Made by a program: the position numbers and the translations under genes
Assembly: GCF_030124175.1 (NCBI RefSeq)
Contig: NZ_JASKMT010000008.1
Coordinates: forward strand, 1 to 64,000
Reading direction: 5' to 3'
Origin: Streptomyces sp. 549
GTDB lineage: Bacteria; Actinomycetota; Actinomycetes; Streptomycetales; Streptomycetaceae
Length of the DNA: 64,000 nt
In this document: positions 27,015 to 35,568 of the stretch, piece after piece
Numbering within the stretch: position 1 is the first letter of the stretch
How the letters are laid out: each line of letters opens with the position of its first letter
Notes under the pieces: generated by a model
Databases searched by the model: none
What the model saw: the letters and a program-made list of their open reading frames with translations, nothing else
Told to the model about the DNA's origin: nothing

Positions 27015-28475
27015 TCAGGGGGCGTGCAGCCGCAGGACCGCGCGTTCCGCACCTTCCGGGGGCTCACCGAAGCGGGACACCACGATCATGGTGAGGAAGG
27101 CCAGCGGCACCGTCCAGGACGCCGGCTGCGCCAGCAGCACCGTCACCAGGCCGGAGTGCCAGGTGCCGACCGCGGACAGGAACGCCGCGCCCGTCGCCGA
27201 CACCACACCGACGCCCAGCCCCCAGGCCGCCCCGGCCACGGTCAGCCGCGGCCACCAGATGCCCAGCACCAGCAGCGGGCAGAACGTGGACGCCGCCACC
27301 GCGAACGCCCACCCCACCAGCACGTTGATGTCCAGGTGCGCGGCGGGCAGCGACAGCAGTACCGCGACCAGCGCGCCCGCCGCGACGGCCGCCCGCAGCC
27401 GGGACAGGCCGCTGCCGAACAGGTCGTGGGAGAGGCCGCCGGCCAGCGCGAGCAGCAGACCCGAGGAGGTCGACAGGAAGGCGGCGAAGGCACCCGCCGC
27501 GACCAGGGCCGTCAGCACGCTGCCCAGCGCGCCCGGCACCACGTGGCCCGGCAGCACCACGCTGACCGTGTCGGTCGCGTTGTTGCGCACCAGGTGCGGG
27601 GTCAGCACCCGGCCCAGCAGCCCGTACACGGCCGGGAAGAGGTAGAACACCCCGAGCAGCGCGATGACCAGCACGGCCACCCGGCGGGCGTTGCGCGCAC
27701 TGGTGCTGGTGTGGAAGCGCATGATGACGTGCGGCAGCCCGATGGCGCCCAGCGTCGTCGCCAGCAGCACCGACCAGGTGCCCAGCAGTGGGTATCCGGC
27801 GTCGTTGATGTCCAGCAGCGGCCGGCTCCAGCTCTCCGGCACGGTCACCGGCGTCAGCGCCTCCGAGCGGATCTCCGGGCCGACGTGGATCACCAGGAAC
27901 ACCGCGGGGACCGCGATGAAGACGAGCTTCACCAGGTAGTGGAACGCCTGCACGTAGGTGGCCGAGCGCATGCCGCCGACCGCGATCGTCCCGCTCACCA
28001 CCAGCCCGGCCAGCACCACGCCCACCCAGTACGGCGTGCCGCTGACCAGTTGCAGCACCACACCAGCGCCCTTGAACTGCGGCACCAGGTACAGCCACAT
28101 GATGACCAGCACGATCACCCCGCACAGCTTGCGGATGGCGCGGGACCCCAGCCGGTACTCGGCGAAGTCCGGCACGGTGAACGCCCCCGAGCGCCGCATC
28201 GGCCCGGCGACCAGCGCGGCGACCGCCACGTAGCCGGCGGTGAACCCGACCGCGAACCACAGCGTGCCGATGCCGTTCTTCAGCAGCAGTCCGGCCAGCC
28301 CGATGACGGACGCCGCCGAGACGTACTCCCCGGCGATCGCCATCGCGTTCCAGCCGGGCGCCACCTGCCGGGAGGCCACCAGGAAGTCCGGAGTGGTGCG
28401 GGCCGCACGCACCCCGTACACCCCGATGACCAGGCTCGCGGCGATCAGGAAGCCGATCGCCAGCAGCCCGCTCAC
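27015..28475 (-). CDS. Sodium:solute symporter (cation/monocarboxylate type)
   Basis: 486-aa integral membrane protein of the SSS family with about 13 hydrophobic segments. It begins MSGLLAIGFLIAASLVIGVY and has the family segments VAPGWNAMAIAGEYVSAASVIG (in part), GVVLAGLVVSGTIAVGGMRS, FLVIHVGPEIR and SATGAAFL. It resembles ActP/MctP-type transporters for acetate, pyruvate or other short acids. GTG28475 overlaps the stop of the small membrane protein gene upstream (GTGA). It is the last gene of a histidine kinase - response regulator - DUF485-like - symporter operon, so its expression is probably controlled by that regulator. Confidence 0.9.
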   Translation of the reverse strand: MSGLLAIGFLIAASLVIGVYGVRAARTTPDFLVASRQVAPGWNAMAIAGEYVSAASVIGLAGLLLKNGIGTLWFAVGFTAGYVAVAALVAGPMRRSGAFTVPDFAEYRLGSRAIRKLCGVIVLVIMWLYLVPQFKGAGVVLQLVSGTPYWVGVVLAGLVVSGTIAVGGMRSATYVQAFHYLVKLVFIAVPAVFLVIHVGPEIRSEALTPVTVPESWSRPLLDINDAGYPLLGTWSVLLATTLGAIGLPHVIMRFHTSTSARNARRVAVLVIALLGVFYLFPAVYGLLGRVLTPHLVRNNATDTVSVVLPGHVVPGALGSVLTALVAAGAFAAFLSTSSGLLLALAGGLSHDLFGSGLSRLRAAVAAGALVAVLLSLPAAHLDINVLVGWAFAVAASTFCPLLVLGIWWPRLTVAGAAWGLGVGVVSATGAAFLSAVGTWHSGLVTVLLAQPASWTVPLAFLTMIVVSRFGEPPEGAERAVLRLHAP

Positions 28476-28822
28476 GCCCGGTCGTCCGTGCGCTCGGCGG
28501 CCCGTACGTGCAGCGCGGCGATGAGCAGCAGCAGCGGGTAGGTGGCCGTGGCCAGCACCAGCCACGACACCGGCACACCGCCGGCCGACACGCGGTCCAT
28601 GGCCGGGAACAGGGCGATCAGGCCACTGGTGCCGAACAGCACCAGCGCCAGCAGCCCCACCGTACGCAGCGCGAGGCGCCGCTGGGCGGCGAAGACCCGC
28701 CGGGCCCGTTCCGGGTCGGCCGGACCGGGCAGCGGCAGCGGCCGGGGCTGCGGACGGTGGCGGCGGGCCAGCGCGATGCGGGTCTGCGGACTGGTCACCT
28801 TCTCGCGGCGGGCGCCGCTCAC
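28472..28822 (-). CDS. DUF485-like small membrane partner of the symporter
   Basis: 116 aa: an Arg/Pro-rich cytoplasmic N-terminus of about 50 residues, then two hydrophobic helices (TVGLLALVLFGTSGLIALF; VSWLVLATATYPLLLLIAAL) and a short charged tail. SSS symporters of the acetate type are usually preceded by such a two-helix DUF485-like protein; sequence similarity to DUF485 is loose here, so this rests mainly on context. It overlaps the response-regulator gene by 4 bp and the symporter gene by 4 bp. Confidence 0.75.
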   Translation of the reverse strand: MSGARREKVTSPQTRIALARRHRPQPRPLPLPGPADPERARRVFAAQRRLALRTVGLLALVLFGTSGLIALFPAMDRVSAGGVPVSWLVLATATYPLLLLIAALHVRAAERTDDRA

Positions 28823-29589
28823 TTCGCCGCCCTGCCCAGCTGTCCGCTGCGGGCCGCCTCGATCAGCTGCTCCTTCAGGCCGCGCGCGTGCCTCCGGCTG
28901 ACCGGTACGTCGCCGGCGGGCGTGCAGGCGACGAGCCCGGCGGAACTGGTGACCCGCAGGTCGTGCACCCAGCCGACCGCCACCAGGTAGCCCCGGTGCA
29001 CCCGGACGAAGCCGGCGGGCGCCCAGACGTCCTCCAGGTAGGACAGGGCGAGCCGGATCAGGTGGGTGTCGTCCGCGGTGTGCAGCCGCACGTAGTCGCC
29101 GTGCGCCTCGGCGAACTGGATGTCGTCGCGCCGCACGAACACCGTCCGGCGGCTGTGCTCGATCTGGACCACGGCCAGCTCGTCGGCGGCGGGCGCACCG
29201 GTGCCCGCGCTGCGCTGCCGGGCGATCCGCGCCACGGACTCCGCCAGCCGCTCGGGGCGGATCGGCTTCAGCAGGTAGTCGACGGCCCCGATGCCGAACG
29301 CCTCGATGGCGTGCGACTCCGACGCGGTGACGAAGACGATCGCCGGCGGCACCGACAGCATGCTGATCACCCGCGCCACGTCCATGCCGTTGAGGCCGGG
29401 CATGGAGATGTCGAGGAAGACCGCGTCGAAGGCGGTGCTGCCGAGCAGCTTCACCGCCGCCTCGCCGCTCTCCGCGGCCTGCACCTCGGCGATCTCGGGT
29501 ATGTCGGTGAGGAACTCGGTCAGCTCCTCGCGGGTGAAGGGCTCGTCCTCCACGACGAGGACGTGCAGCGCCTGTGCCGTGTGCGTCAT
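28819..29589 (-). CDS. LytTR-family response regulator
   Basis: 256 aa. The receiver domain (about 9-125) begins LHVLVVEDEPFTREEL, with the phospho-acceptor Asp in AVFLDISMPGLNG near 60, and has the switch Thr/Ser in FVTASESHAIEAF and the Lys in YLLKPIRPERL. The C-terminal LytTR DNA-binding domain (about 145-250) shows FVRRDDIQFAEAHGDYVRLH and FVRVHRGYLVAVGWV. LytTR regulators bind direct repeats upstream of transporter or virulence genes. The ATG at 29589 overlaps the kinase gene by 4 bp. The obvious target is the symporter encoded downstream. Confidence 0.93.
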   Translation of the reverse strand: MTHTAQALHVLVVEDEPFTREELTEFLTDIPEIAEVQAAESGEAAVKLLGSTAFDAVFLDISMPGLNGMDVARVISMLSVPPAIVFVTASESHAIEAFGIGAVDYLLKPIRPERLAESVARIARQRSAGTGAPAADELAVVQIEHSRRTVFVRRDDIQFAEAHGDYVRLHTADDTHLIRLALSYLEDVWAPAGFVRVHRGYLVAVGWVHDLRVTSSAGLVACTPAGDVPVSRRHARGLKEQLIEAARSGQLGRAAK

Positions 29590-30680
29590 TCGGCGACCAC
29601 TCCTCGCATGAACCGGGGCACCCGGATGATCACCTTGGTGCCGCTTCCCTTTGCCGTCTCGATGAGCAGGCCGTGCTCGGGCCCGTAGACCGCCCGCAGT
29701 CGCTGGTCCACGTTGGCCAGGCCCACCCCCTTGGCCGGAGGGCCCGATCCGGCGAGGATCGCGCGGGCGAAGCCCGGTTCCATGCCGACCCCGTCGTCCT
29801 CGATCTCGATGACGCACAGCGGGCCCTCGCCGAATCCGGAGACGCTGATGTGCCCGTTCTCCGTCTTCTTCTCCAGGCCGTGCCGGACGGCATTCTCCAC
29901 GATGGGCTGCACCACCAGGAAGGGGATGGCGACGGGAAGGATCTCAGGTGCCATGCGCACGGTGATGTGCAGCCGGTCGTCGAACCGGGCCCGCTGGAGT
30001 TCCAGGTACGTCTGGGTGGCCTGGAGCTCGGCGGCGACGGTCGCGTAGTCGCCCTTCGTGGAGAAGCTGTAGCGCAGGTAGTCGGCGAAGTCGGTGAGCA
30101 GCACCCGAGCGCGGGCCGGGTCGCTGCGGATGTGCGCGGCGATGACGGCCAGCGCGTTGTGCAGGAAGTGCGGCGATATCTGGGCGCGCAGGGTGCGCAG
30201 GTCGGCGGCGGCGATGCGGGTGCGGGCGGTGCGCAGGTCGGCGTGGTCGAGGAACTCGGCGATCAGGCCGGCCACCTCGGTGAGGTCCTCCTCGGCCACC
30301 TCCCCGGAGGCCACCAGGCAGCCGGCGAGTTCGTCGGCCACGACCAGCGGCACCGCGCACAGATGCGGCTGGCGCAGGGTGCCGTGCTCGTAGACCCGGG
30401 CGACGAGGGCCGCCGCGTCGGTGCCGGGCGGCAGCTGCCCGTGGGCGGCCACCGGGCCGTCGAGGTCGGCGAGGACCACCGCCTCGGCGTCCAGCAGGCG
30501 GCGGATCCTGCGGGCCGCGGCGGGACCGCCGCCGCGCAGGCCCGACTGCAGGTCGGCGCCGAGCAGCCGGGCCTCGCGCAGCACCGGCACGGTGGCCGGG
30601 CGGCCGGGACCGGAGGGCCGTCGAGCACCGGCGCCTCGGCGTCCGGCCGCCGGCCACAGTGCCGTCCACGTCCTGTTCAC
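29586..30680 (-). CDS. LytS-type sensor histidine kinase lacking membrane helices
   Basis: 364 aa. Residues about 40-145 form a GAF-like sensor. The His-kinase block LRAQISPHFLHNALAVIAAH (near 163-182) carries the phospho-acceptor His. The ATPase shows VQPIVENAVRHGLEKK, IEDDGVGM and GVGLANVDQRLRAVYG. LytS/BtsS-type kinases usually have several N-terminal membrane helices; none is seen here. The start at GTG30680 gives an Arg/Pro-rich N-terminus, so the kinase is either soluble, sensing an intracellular cue, or N-terminally truncated. It forms a two-component system with the overlapping LytTR regulator. Pyruvate-type signals are known for such pairs in E. coli. Confidence 0.88.
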   Translation of the reverse strand: MNRTWTALWPAAGRRGAGARRPSGPGRPATVPVLREARLLGADLQSGLRGGGPAAARRIRRLLDAEAVVLADLDGPVAAHGQLPPGTDAAALVARVYEHGTLRQPHLCAVPLVVADELAGCLVASGEVAEEDLTEVAGLIAEFLDHADLRTARTRIAAADLRTLRAQISPHFLHNALAVIAAHIRSDPARARVLLTDFADYLRYSFSTKGDYATVAAELQATQTYLELQRARFDDRLHITVRMAPEILPVAIPFLVVQPIVENAVRHGLEKKTENGHISVSGFGEGPLCVIEIEDDGVGMEPGFARAILAGSGPPAKGVGLANVDQRLRAVYGPEHGLLIETAKGSGTKVIIRVPRFMRGVVAE

Positions 30681-30711
30681 CCGGTGACCGTAGCGCAGCG
30701 GTACACAAAAG

Positions 30712-30789
30712 GCCCGGCCCCGACGGCGGTCCGGAACGCCAGACGGGGCAGGTGGCGTGCCGAGTGGGGAGTGGCCGTCGGGGCCGGGC
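30712..30789 (-). terminator. Terminator-like hairpin with T-tract downstream of the acetate symporter operon
   Basis: Perfect 16-bp inverted repeat (30712-30727 with 30774-30789) with a 46-nt loop. Read on the minus strand, the right-hand end runs into CCTTTTGTG, a short U-tract. It is the last of three hairpins between the symporter stop and the kinase start. Confidence 0.7.
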
Positions 30790-30847
30790 GGGGAGGGGCC
30801 CGCGAGGGGCCCGGTCGGTGGGGTGCCGCCGGGGCGGGAGGGGGGCC

Positions 30848-30875
30848 GGCGCGGGACCGTGCAGGGTCCCGCGCC
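30848..30875 (-). terminator. Second hairpin downstream of the symporter operon
   Basis: Perfect 11-bp stem (30848-30858 with 30865-30875) and 6-nt loop, nested in an imperfect outer repeat of about 14 bp (roughly 30827-30891). Confidence 0.65.
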
Positions 30876-30925
30876 GCCCGTCCCGGCGGCGGTCTCTGTG
30901 GCAGCACTTGCGGGCGCGCGGACTT

Positions 30926-30951
30926 CCTGTGGCCGCCCGGGCGGCCACAGG
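30926..30951. terminator. Perfect 26-bp palindrome just after the symporter stop
   Basis: Left arm 30926-30938 and right arm 30939-30951 are exact complements with no loop bases. It starts 8 bp after the symporter stop codon (minus strand). It may be the primary terminator or, being fully palindromic, a protein-binding site. Confidence 0.6.
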
Positions 30952-30959
30952 GTCCCCGT

Positions 30960-32636
30960 TCAGTGCTTCGACGCGCCCTCGGCACCGGCGCCGGTGAGGG
31001 CCCGGACCTGGAGGTCGGCGAAGCGCTGCGGGTTGTTCTCGCTGGACATCAGCGTGCCGACGATCGCGCAGAGCAGTCCCAGCGGGATCGACACCAGGCC
31101 GGGGTTGGCCAGCGGGAACCAGCTGAAGTCGACGCTGGTGACCAGGGCCGTCTCGGAGCCGGAGACCACCGGCGAGAAGATGACCAGGCCCACCGCGCTG
31201 ACCAGGCCGCCGTAGATGCCGGCGACGGCCCCCTGGGTGTTGAACCGCTTCCAGAACAGGCTGAGCAGCAGGGTGGGCAGGTTGGCCGAGGCGGCGATCG
31301 CGAAGGCCAGGGCGACCAGGAAGGCCACGTTGAGGCTCTGCGCGAAGATGGCCAGCACGATGGCGGCGGCGCCGACACCGAACGCGGCCAGCTTGGCGAC
31401 CTTGACCTCCTCCTTCTCCGACGCCTGCCCCTTGCGCAGCACGCTGTTGTAGAAGTCGTGCGCCAGGGAGGACGAGGAGGCGATGGTCAGGCCCGCCACC
31501 GTGGAGAGGATCGCCGCGAAGGCGACCGCGGCGATGATGGCCAGCATGACCGCGGCGAACGCCGAGCCGCCGAAGTGCGAGCCGACGGCCTCGGCGAGCT
31601 GCGGCGCCGCGGTGTTGCCTGCCGCGTTCTGCTCGGTGATCGCCTCGCGGCCCACCATGGCGGCGGCGCCGAAGCCCAGCACCAGCGTCATCAGGTAGAA
31701 CGAGCCGATCAGGCCGATGCCCCAGTTGACGGACTTACGGGCCGCCTTGGAGTCGGGCACGGTGTAGAAGCGGATCAGGATGTGCGGCAGGCCCGCCGTG
31801 CCCAGCACCAGCGCCAGGCCAAGGCTGATCAGGTCGAGCTTGTTCCACAGCGTCTGCCAGGCGTCGCCCGGCACTTCCTTGCCGAAGTTCAGCCCCGGTT
31901 CCAGGAACGCCTGCCCGGCGCCGCTGGCGCTGGCCGCGTCGCCCATCAGCGAGCCCATGTCGAAGCCGTAGACGGCAAGTACCAGGACGGTGAGCAGGAA
32001 GGCGCCGCCCATCAGCATGCCGGCCTTGATGATCTGGACCCAGGTGGTGCCCTTCATGCCGCCGAAGGTCACGTACACGATCATCAGGATGCCGACGATG
32101 ACGATGCCGGCGATCTTGGCGGTGTCGGCGTCCATGCCCAGGTACGTCTCGCCCGGCTTGATGCCGAGCAGCAGCGCGATCAGGGCGCCGGCGCCGACCA
32201 TCTGGGCCAGCAGGTAGAAGATCGAGACGGTGATGGTGGACACCGCCGCCGCGGTGCGCACCGGCCGCTGCTTCATCCGGTAGGAGAGCACGTCGGCCAT
32301 GGTGAAGCGGCCGGAGTTGCGCAGCAGCTCCGCGACCAGCAGCAGCGCCACCAGCCAGGCGACGAGGAAGCCGATGGAGTACAGGAAGCCGTCGTAGCCG
32401 AAGAGGGCGATCATGCCGGCGATGCCCAGGAAGGACGCCGCGGACATGTAGTCGCTGCCGATCGCGAAGCCGTTCTGCATGCCGGAGAACCCGCGCCCGC
32501 CGGAGTGGAAGTCGGCGGCGGACTTGGTCTGCCGGCTGGCCCACACCGTGACCGCCAGGGTCACGGCGATCATGGCCAGGAACAGCAGGACGGTGAAGGT
32601 GCGGCCGGTGGCACCGGCCTCCGCGAGAATCGTCAT
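30960..32636 (-). CDS. Cation/acetate symporter (ActP-like)
   Basis: 558-aa SSS-family transporter with about 14 hydrophobic segments, usual length for ActP. Motifs are VWASRQTKSAADFHSGGRGF near 30-49, GMQNGFAIGSDYMSAASFLG near 51-70, VTFGGMKGTTWVQIIKAG near 190-207, and FGFGAAAMVGREAI. It is likely to import acetate or related monocarboxylates with sodium. The ATG overlaps the DUF485 gene by 4 bp. Three hairpins follow, isolating this operon from the two-component system beyond. Confidence 0.92.
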   Translation of the reverse strand: MTILAEAGATGRTFTVLLFLAMIAVTLAVTVWASRQTKSAADFHSGGRGFSGMQNGFAIGSDYMSAASFLGIAGMIALFGYDGFLYSIGFLVAWLVALLLVAELLRNSGRFTMADVLSYRMKQRPVRTAAAVSTITVSIFYLLAQMVGAGALIALLLGIKPGETYLGMDADTAKIAGIVIVGILMIVYVTFGGMKGTTWVQIIKAGMLMGGAFLLTVLVLAVYGFDMGSLMGDAASASGAGQAFLEPGLNFGKEVPGDAWQTLWNKLDLISLGLALVLGTAGLPHILIRFYTVPDSKAARKSVNWGIGLIGSFYLMTLVLGFGAAAMVGREAITEQNAAGNTAAPQLAEAVGSHFGGSAFAAVMLAIIAAVAFAAILSTVAGLTIASSSSLAHDFYNSVLRKGQASEKEEVKVAKLAAFGVGAAAIVLAIFAQSLNVAFLVALAFAIAASANLPTLLLSLFWKRFNTQGAVAGIYGGLVSAVGLVIFSPVVSGSETALVTSVDFSWFPLANPGLVSIPLGLLCAIVGTLMSSENNPQRFADLQVRALTGAGAEGASKH

Positions 32637-33031
32637 GCGTGGGCTCCCTCGGAGTCGGCCCGCTCCTCGTCACCCTTGCCGGGAGCGGCGGTCAGTTCGG
32701 CGCAGAGTTCCTCGGCCAGCGGGTCGAGGCGTCGGTTGGCGTAGCGGGAGTAGAGGACGGCGATGCCGAAGGTGCTGACGAACTGCAGCACGCCGAACAC
32801 CAGGGCCACGTTCACCTGGCCGAACAGCACGGTGGCCATCGCGTCGCGGGCGTAGGCGGACATCAGGACGTACAGCAGGTACCAGGCGAGGAAGGCGAGG
32901 CTCATGGGGAAGGCGAAGACGACCAGTCGCCGCTTCAGCTCGATGAACCGCGGGTCGCTGTGCATCTCCAGCGTCCGCCGGGCCTGCTCGTCCTCGGGTG
33001 AGCGGGACTGCGGGGGGAGTTCTGTCGACAT
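32633..33031 (-). CDS. DUF485 domain membrane protein
   Basis: 132 aa. Matches DUF485: a short N-terminus ending DPRFIELKRRLVVFAFPMSL, two transmembrane helices (FAFPMSLAFLAWYLLYVLM; VALVFGVLQFVSTFGIAVLY) and a tail with YSRYANRRLDPLAEEL. DUF485 proteins precede acetate symporters (yjcH-actP in E. coli). The start at 33031 has GAGGAG 6 nt upstream; the open frame further upstream lacks this support. Confidence 0.92.
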   Translation of the reverse strand: MSTELPPQSRSPEDEQARRTLEMHSDPRFIELKRRLVVFAFPMSLAFLAWYLLYVLMSAYARDAMATVLFGQVNVALVFGVLQFVSTFGIAVLYSRYANRRLDPLAEELCAELTAAPGKGDEERADSEGAHA

Positions 33032-33349
33032 TGACGTCTCCTCGTCGGGGAGCGAACTCCCTCGGGCGGTACGGGTAACTGGGGGAAAAGTAAGCAGCGT
33101 CACACCAGGGGGGAAGCAACCTCCGCAGGCGTGCGGCGAACGCGCCGTGTGCGCGTCGAGCGGTGGACGGTCGTGCGGTGGCCGGTCCGAATCCGCGGCC
33201 AGCGGTCGGGCGGCGGTGCGCGATGGCTGATTGTCATCGGCCGGGTGAACCCCACGGCGTCAACCTGCGATTGCCTCGGTGCCTCTTTCGGGCGGATTTC
33301 GCCGGGTGGGGTACGCCCGGCGGTGTGGTGGTTCGTTGGCCCGGGTGTG
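33032..33349. other. Divergent promoter region, symporter operon / DsbA-like gene
   Basis: 318 bp with no credible gene. On the minus strand two TTAC elements 15 bp apart (within 33071-33095) might be part of a direct repeat for the LytTR regulator, but the match is weak. No clear -35/-10 pair was found. Confidence 0.4.
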
Positions 33350-34093
33350 ATGAGCAAGAGGAACACCGAGGGGAAGCGCTCCGCCCGTGAGCGCCTGCAG
33401 GACGAGCGGGAACGGGAGAAGGCGCGCGCCAAGCGGCTGCGGGCGCTGAAGGTGGGCGCGGTGGCCTTCTCGGTGCTCGCCGTCGCGGGTGTGGCGGGAA
33501 TCGTCGTCACGCAGCAGGGAAAGGAGAAGCCGTCGGGCCCGGTGGCGGCGCCCATCAGCGAGGGGAAGTCGGGCGCTCCGGTCACGCTGACCGTCTACGA
33601 GGACTTCCGCTGCCCCGGCTGCGGCCACTTCGAGCGGAACTTCCGCGAGACGATCCAGGACCTGCGCGACGCGGGGAAGATCCGCAGCGAGTACCACCTG
33701 GTCTCGATCATCGACGGAAACATGGGCGGCGATGGCTCGAAGAACGCCGCGAACGCCGCCGCGTGCGCGCGGGACGAGGGGAAGTTCACCGAGTACCACG
33801 ACGTGCTCTTCGACAACCAGCCCGAGGAGGCGGCGGACACCTTCGCGGACAAGGACCACCTGGTCGAGCTGGCGGGTAAGGTCGACGGTCTGGACACGCC
33901 CTCCTTCCGCAGCTGCGTCCAGGACGGCACGCACGACGCCTGGGTGAAGCGGGTCAACACCGACTTCACCGGCTCGGAGTACAACGCGACCCCGACTGTG
34001 CTGCTGGACGGCGAGAACCTGTACGGCGATCCCAACGATCCGCTCACGCCGGAGAAGCTCAGGGAAAAGGTGGAGCGGATCGCCGGAAACTGA
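33350..34093 (+). CDS. Membrane-anchored DsbA-like thioredoxin-fold protein
   Basis: 247 aa. A highly charged cytoplasmic N-terminus (RSARERLQDEREREKARAKR) leads to one transmembrane helix (VGAVAFSVLAVAGVAGIVV, about 34-52). The rest is an extracytoplasmic thioredoxin_4/DsbA domain with the active-site CPGC in YEDFRCPGCGHFERNF near 82-97 and the cis-Pro region SEYNATPTVLLDG near 206-218. A second pair of cysteines (AACARD and RSCVQD) could also form a disulfide. It probably catalyses thiol oxidation or isomerisation outside the membrane. ATG33350 is chosen because the charged N-terminus plus helix is the family layout. Confidence 0.88.
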   Translation: MSKRNTEGKRSARERLQDEREREKARAKRLRALKVGAVAFSVLAVAGVAGIVVTQQGKEKPSGPVAAPISEGKSGAPVTLTVYEDFRCPGCGHFERNFRETIQDLRDAGKIRSEYHLVSIIDGNMGGDGSKNAANAAACARDEGKFTEYHDVLFDNQPEEAADTFADKDHLVELAGKVDGLDTPSFRSCVQDGTHDAWVKRVNTDFTGSEYNATPTVLLDGENLYGDPNDPLTPEKLREKVERIAGN

Positions 34094-34126
34094 CGACGCG
34101 GTTGCCGCGCGGACGGCCGGGCAGGG

Positions 34127-34132
34127 TAGCGT
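34127..34132 (+). promoter_or_regulatory. Probable lgt promoter (TTGCCG ... TAGCGT)
   Basis: TAGCGT at 34127-34132 with TTGCCG at 34102-34107 (19-bp spacer). Transcription would begin about 4 nt before or at the lgt ATG at 34143, with no room for a ribosome-binding site. Confidence 0.4.
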
Positions 34133-34142
34133 CTGACTCGCC

Positions 34143-35303
34143 ATGGACCTTCTTGCCTATATCCCCAGCCCGTCGTCCGGCGAGATCATGCTCGGCCCGA
34201 TCCCGCTCCGCGGCTACGCGTTCTGCATCATCCTCGGCGTCTTCGCCGCGATCTGGATCGGCGGAAGGCGCTGGGTGGCCCGAGGCGGCCAGCCGGGCAC
34301 CATCGCCGACATCGCCGTCTGGGCGGTGCCCTTCGGCCTGATCGGCGGAAGGCTCTACCACGTCCTCACCGACTACCAGCTCTACTTCGGCGAGGGCCGC
34401 AACTGGGTCGACGCCTTCAAGATCTGGGAGGGCGGCCTCGGCATCTGGGGCGCCATCGCCTTCGGCGCGGTCGGAGCGTGGATCGCCTGCCGGATGCGCG
34501 GCATCCCGCTGCCCGCCTACGCGGACGCGGTGGCCCCGGGCATCGCCGTGGCCCAGGCGCTGGGCCGGTGGGGCAACTGGTTCAACCAGGAGCTTTACGG
34601 CCGGGCCACGGACGTGCCCTGGGCGGTGCGCATCGACAACGGCCTGGACGACGGCACCTTCCACCCGACGTTCCTCTACGAGTCGCTGTGGTGCCTGGGC
34701 GTGGCCGCACTGGTCATCTGGGCGGACCGGCGCTTCCGGCTCGGCCACGGCCGGGCGTTCGCGCTGTACGTCGCCGCCTACACGGTCGGCCGGTTCTGGA
34801 TCGAGTACCTGCGGATCGACGAGGCGCACGAGTTCCTCGGCCTGCGTCTGAACAACTGGACGTCGCTGGTGGTCTTCCTCGGTGCGGTCGTCTACCTGGT
34901 GGTCTCCGCCCGCCGCCGCCCCGGCCGGGAGGAGATCGTCGAGCCCCGGCCCGACGGCGACGAGCCGTCCGCGGCCGGCGAGGACGGCGCCCCCGACAGG
35001 GCGGCAGCACCGGGCGCGAAGGCGGCCGAGGACACACGGACAGCCAAGGGCTCCGAGCGGGGCGAGGGCGGCAAGGCGGCCAAGGACGGCAGGACCGCTC
35101 CCGAGGCCGCTACTCCTGAGGCCGCCGACACGAAGACGCCTACTGAGGCCGCCACCAAGGCGACCGGCGCGGAGGCGGGCGCCACCAAGGCGGGCGGTGC
35201 CGAGTCGGCCGCCGAGCCGACCACTGCCGCATCCACCTCCGCGGTGAAGGCGTCTCCCGCCGACAGCGACCCCCGGCCGTCGGCTGACACGGACCGCGGC
35301 TGA
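34143..35303 (+). CDS. lgt: Prolipoprotein diacylglyceryl transferase with long C-terminal tail
   Basis: 386 aa. Transfers diacylglycerol from phosphatidylglycerol to the lipobox Cys of prolipoproteins, the first step of lipoprotein maturation. Seven membrane helices are spread over residues 1-265. The Lgt signature is GRWGNWFNQELYGRATDVPW near 141-160, with GGRLYHVL near 68 and GGLGIWGAIAFG near 98-109. After the last helix there is a cytoplasmic tail of about 120 residues made of Ala, Thr, Glu, Lys and Gly with repeated AA/TK/EA units. Typical Lgt proteins stop near 280 aa, but long tails occur in actinobacteria. Lipoproteins in this window (42894, 43654, 60876) would be its substrates. Confidence 0.95.
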   Translation: MDLLAYIPSPSSGEIMLGPIPLRGYAFCIILGVFAAIWIGGRRWVARGGQPGTIADIAVWAVPFGLIGGRLYHVLTDYQLYFGEGRNWVDAFKIWEGGLGIWGAIAFGAVGAWIACRMRGIPLPAYADAVAPGIAVAQALGRWGNWFNQELYGRATDVPWAVRIDNGLDDGTFHPTFLYESLWCLGVAALVIWADRRFRLGHGRAFALYVAAYTVGRFWIEYLRIDEAHEFLGLRLNNWTSLVVFLGAVVYLVVSARRRPGREEIVEPRPDGDEPSAAGEDGAPDRAAAPGAKAAEDTRTAKGSERGEGGKAAKDGRTAPEAATPEAADTKTPTEAATKATGAEAGATKAGGAESAAEPTTAASTSAVKASPADSDPRPSADTDRG

Positions 35304-35325
35304 CGGGGTCCGCCCACCTCGCCTC

Positions 35326-35362
35326 CCGGGGGCCGCCGTGCGACACGCACGGCGGCCCCCGG
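35326..35362 (+). terminator. Hairpin terminator after lgt
   Basis: Perfect 17-bp inverted repeat (35326-35342 with 35346-35362) with a 3-nt ACA loop, 22 bp after the lgt stop. One of the strongest hairpins in the window. Confidence 0.85.
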
Positions 35363-35568
35363 CGCGTGTGCCGAGCACCGCCCTGTCCGCGGCCTGCACC
35401 CCCGCTCGGCCCTTCCGCGTCTCACTTGCTCGTCAGGCATCTTTGCAGGTCAGCGAGGTGAGCCAGGCCTTGCTCGCTGGCGCGGCGACTCCCAGCGGGC
35501 GTATGTTCGCAGCAGCGGCAGAGTCGGCGAGCCGGTCGTGCCGCACCGTGCAGGGAGGTCCGTGACAC

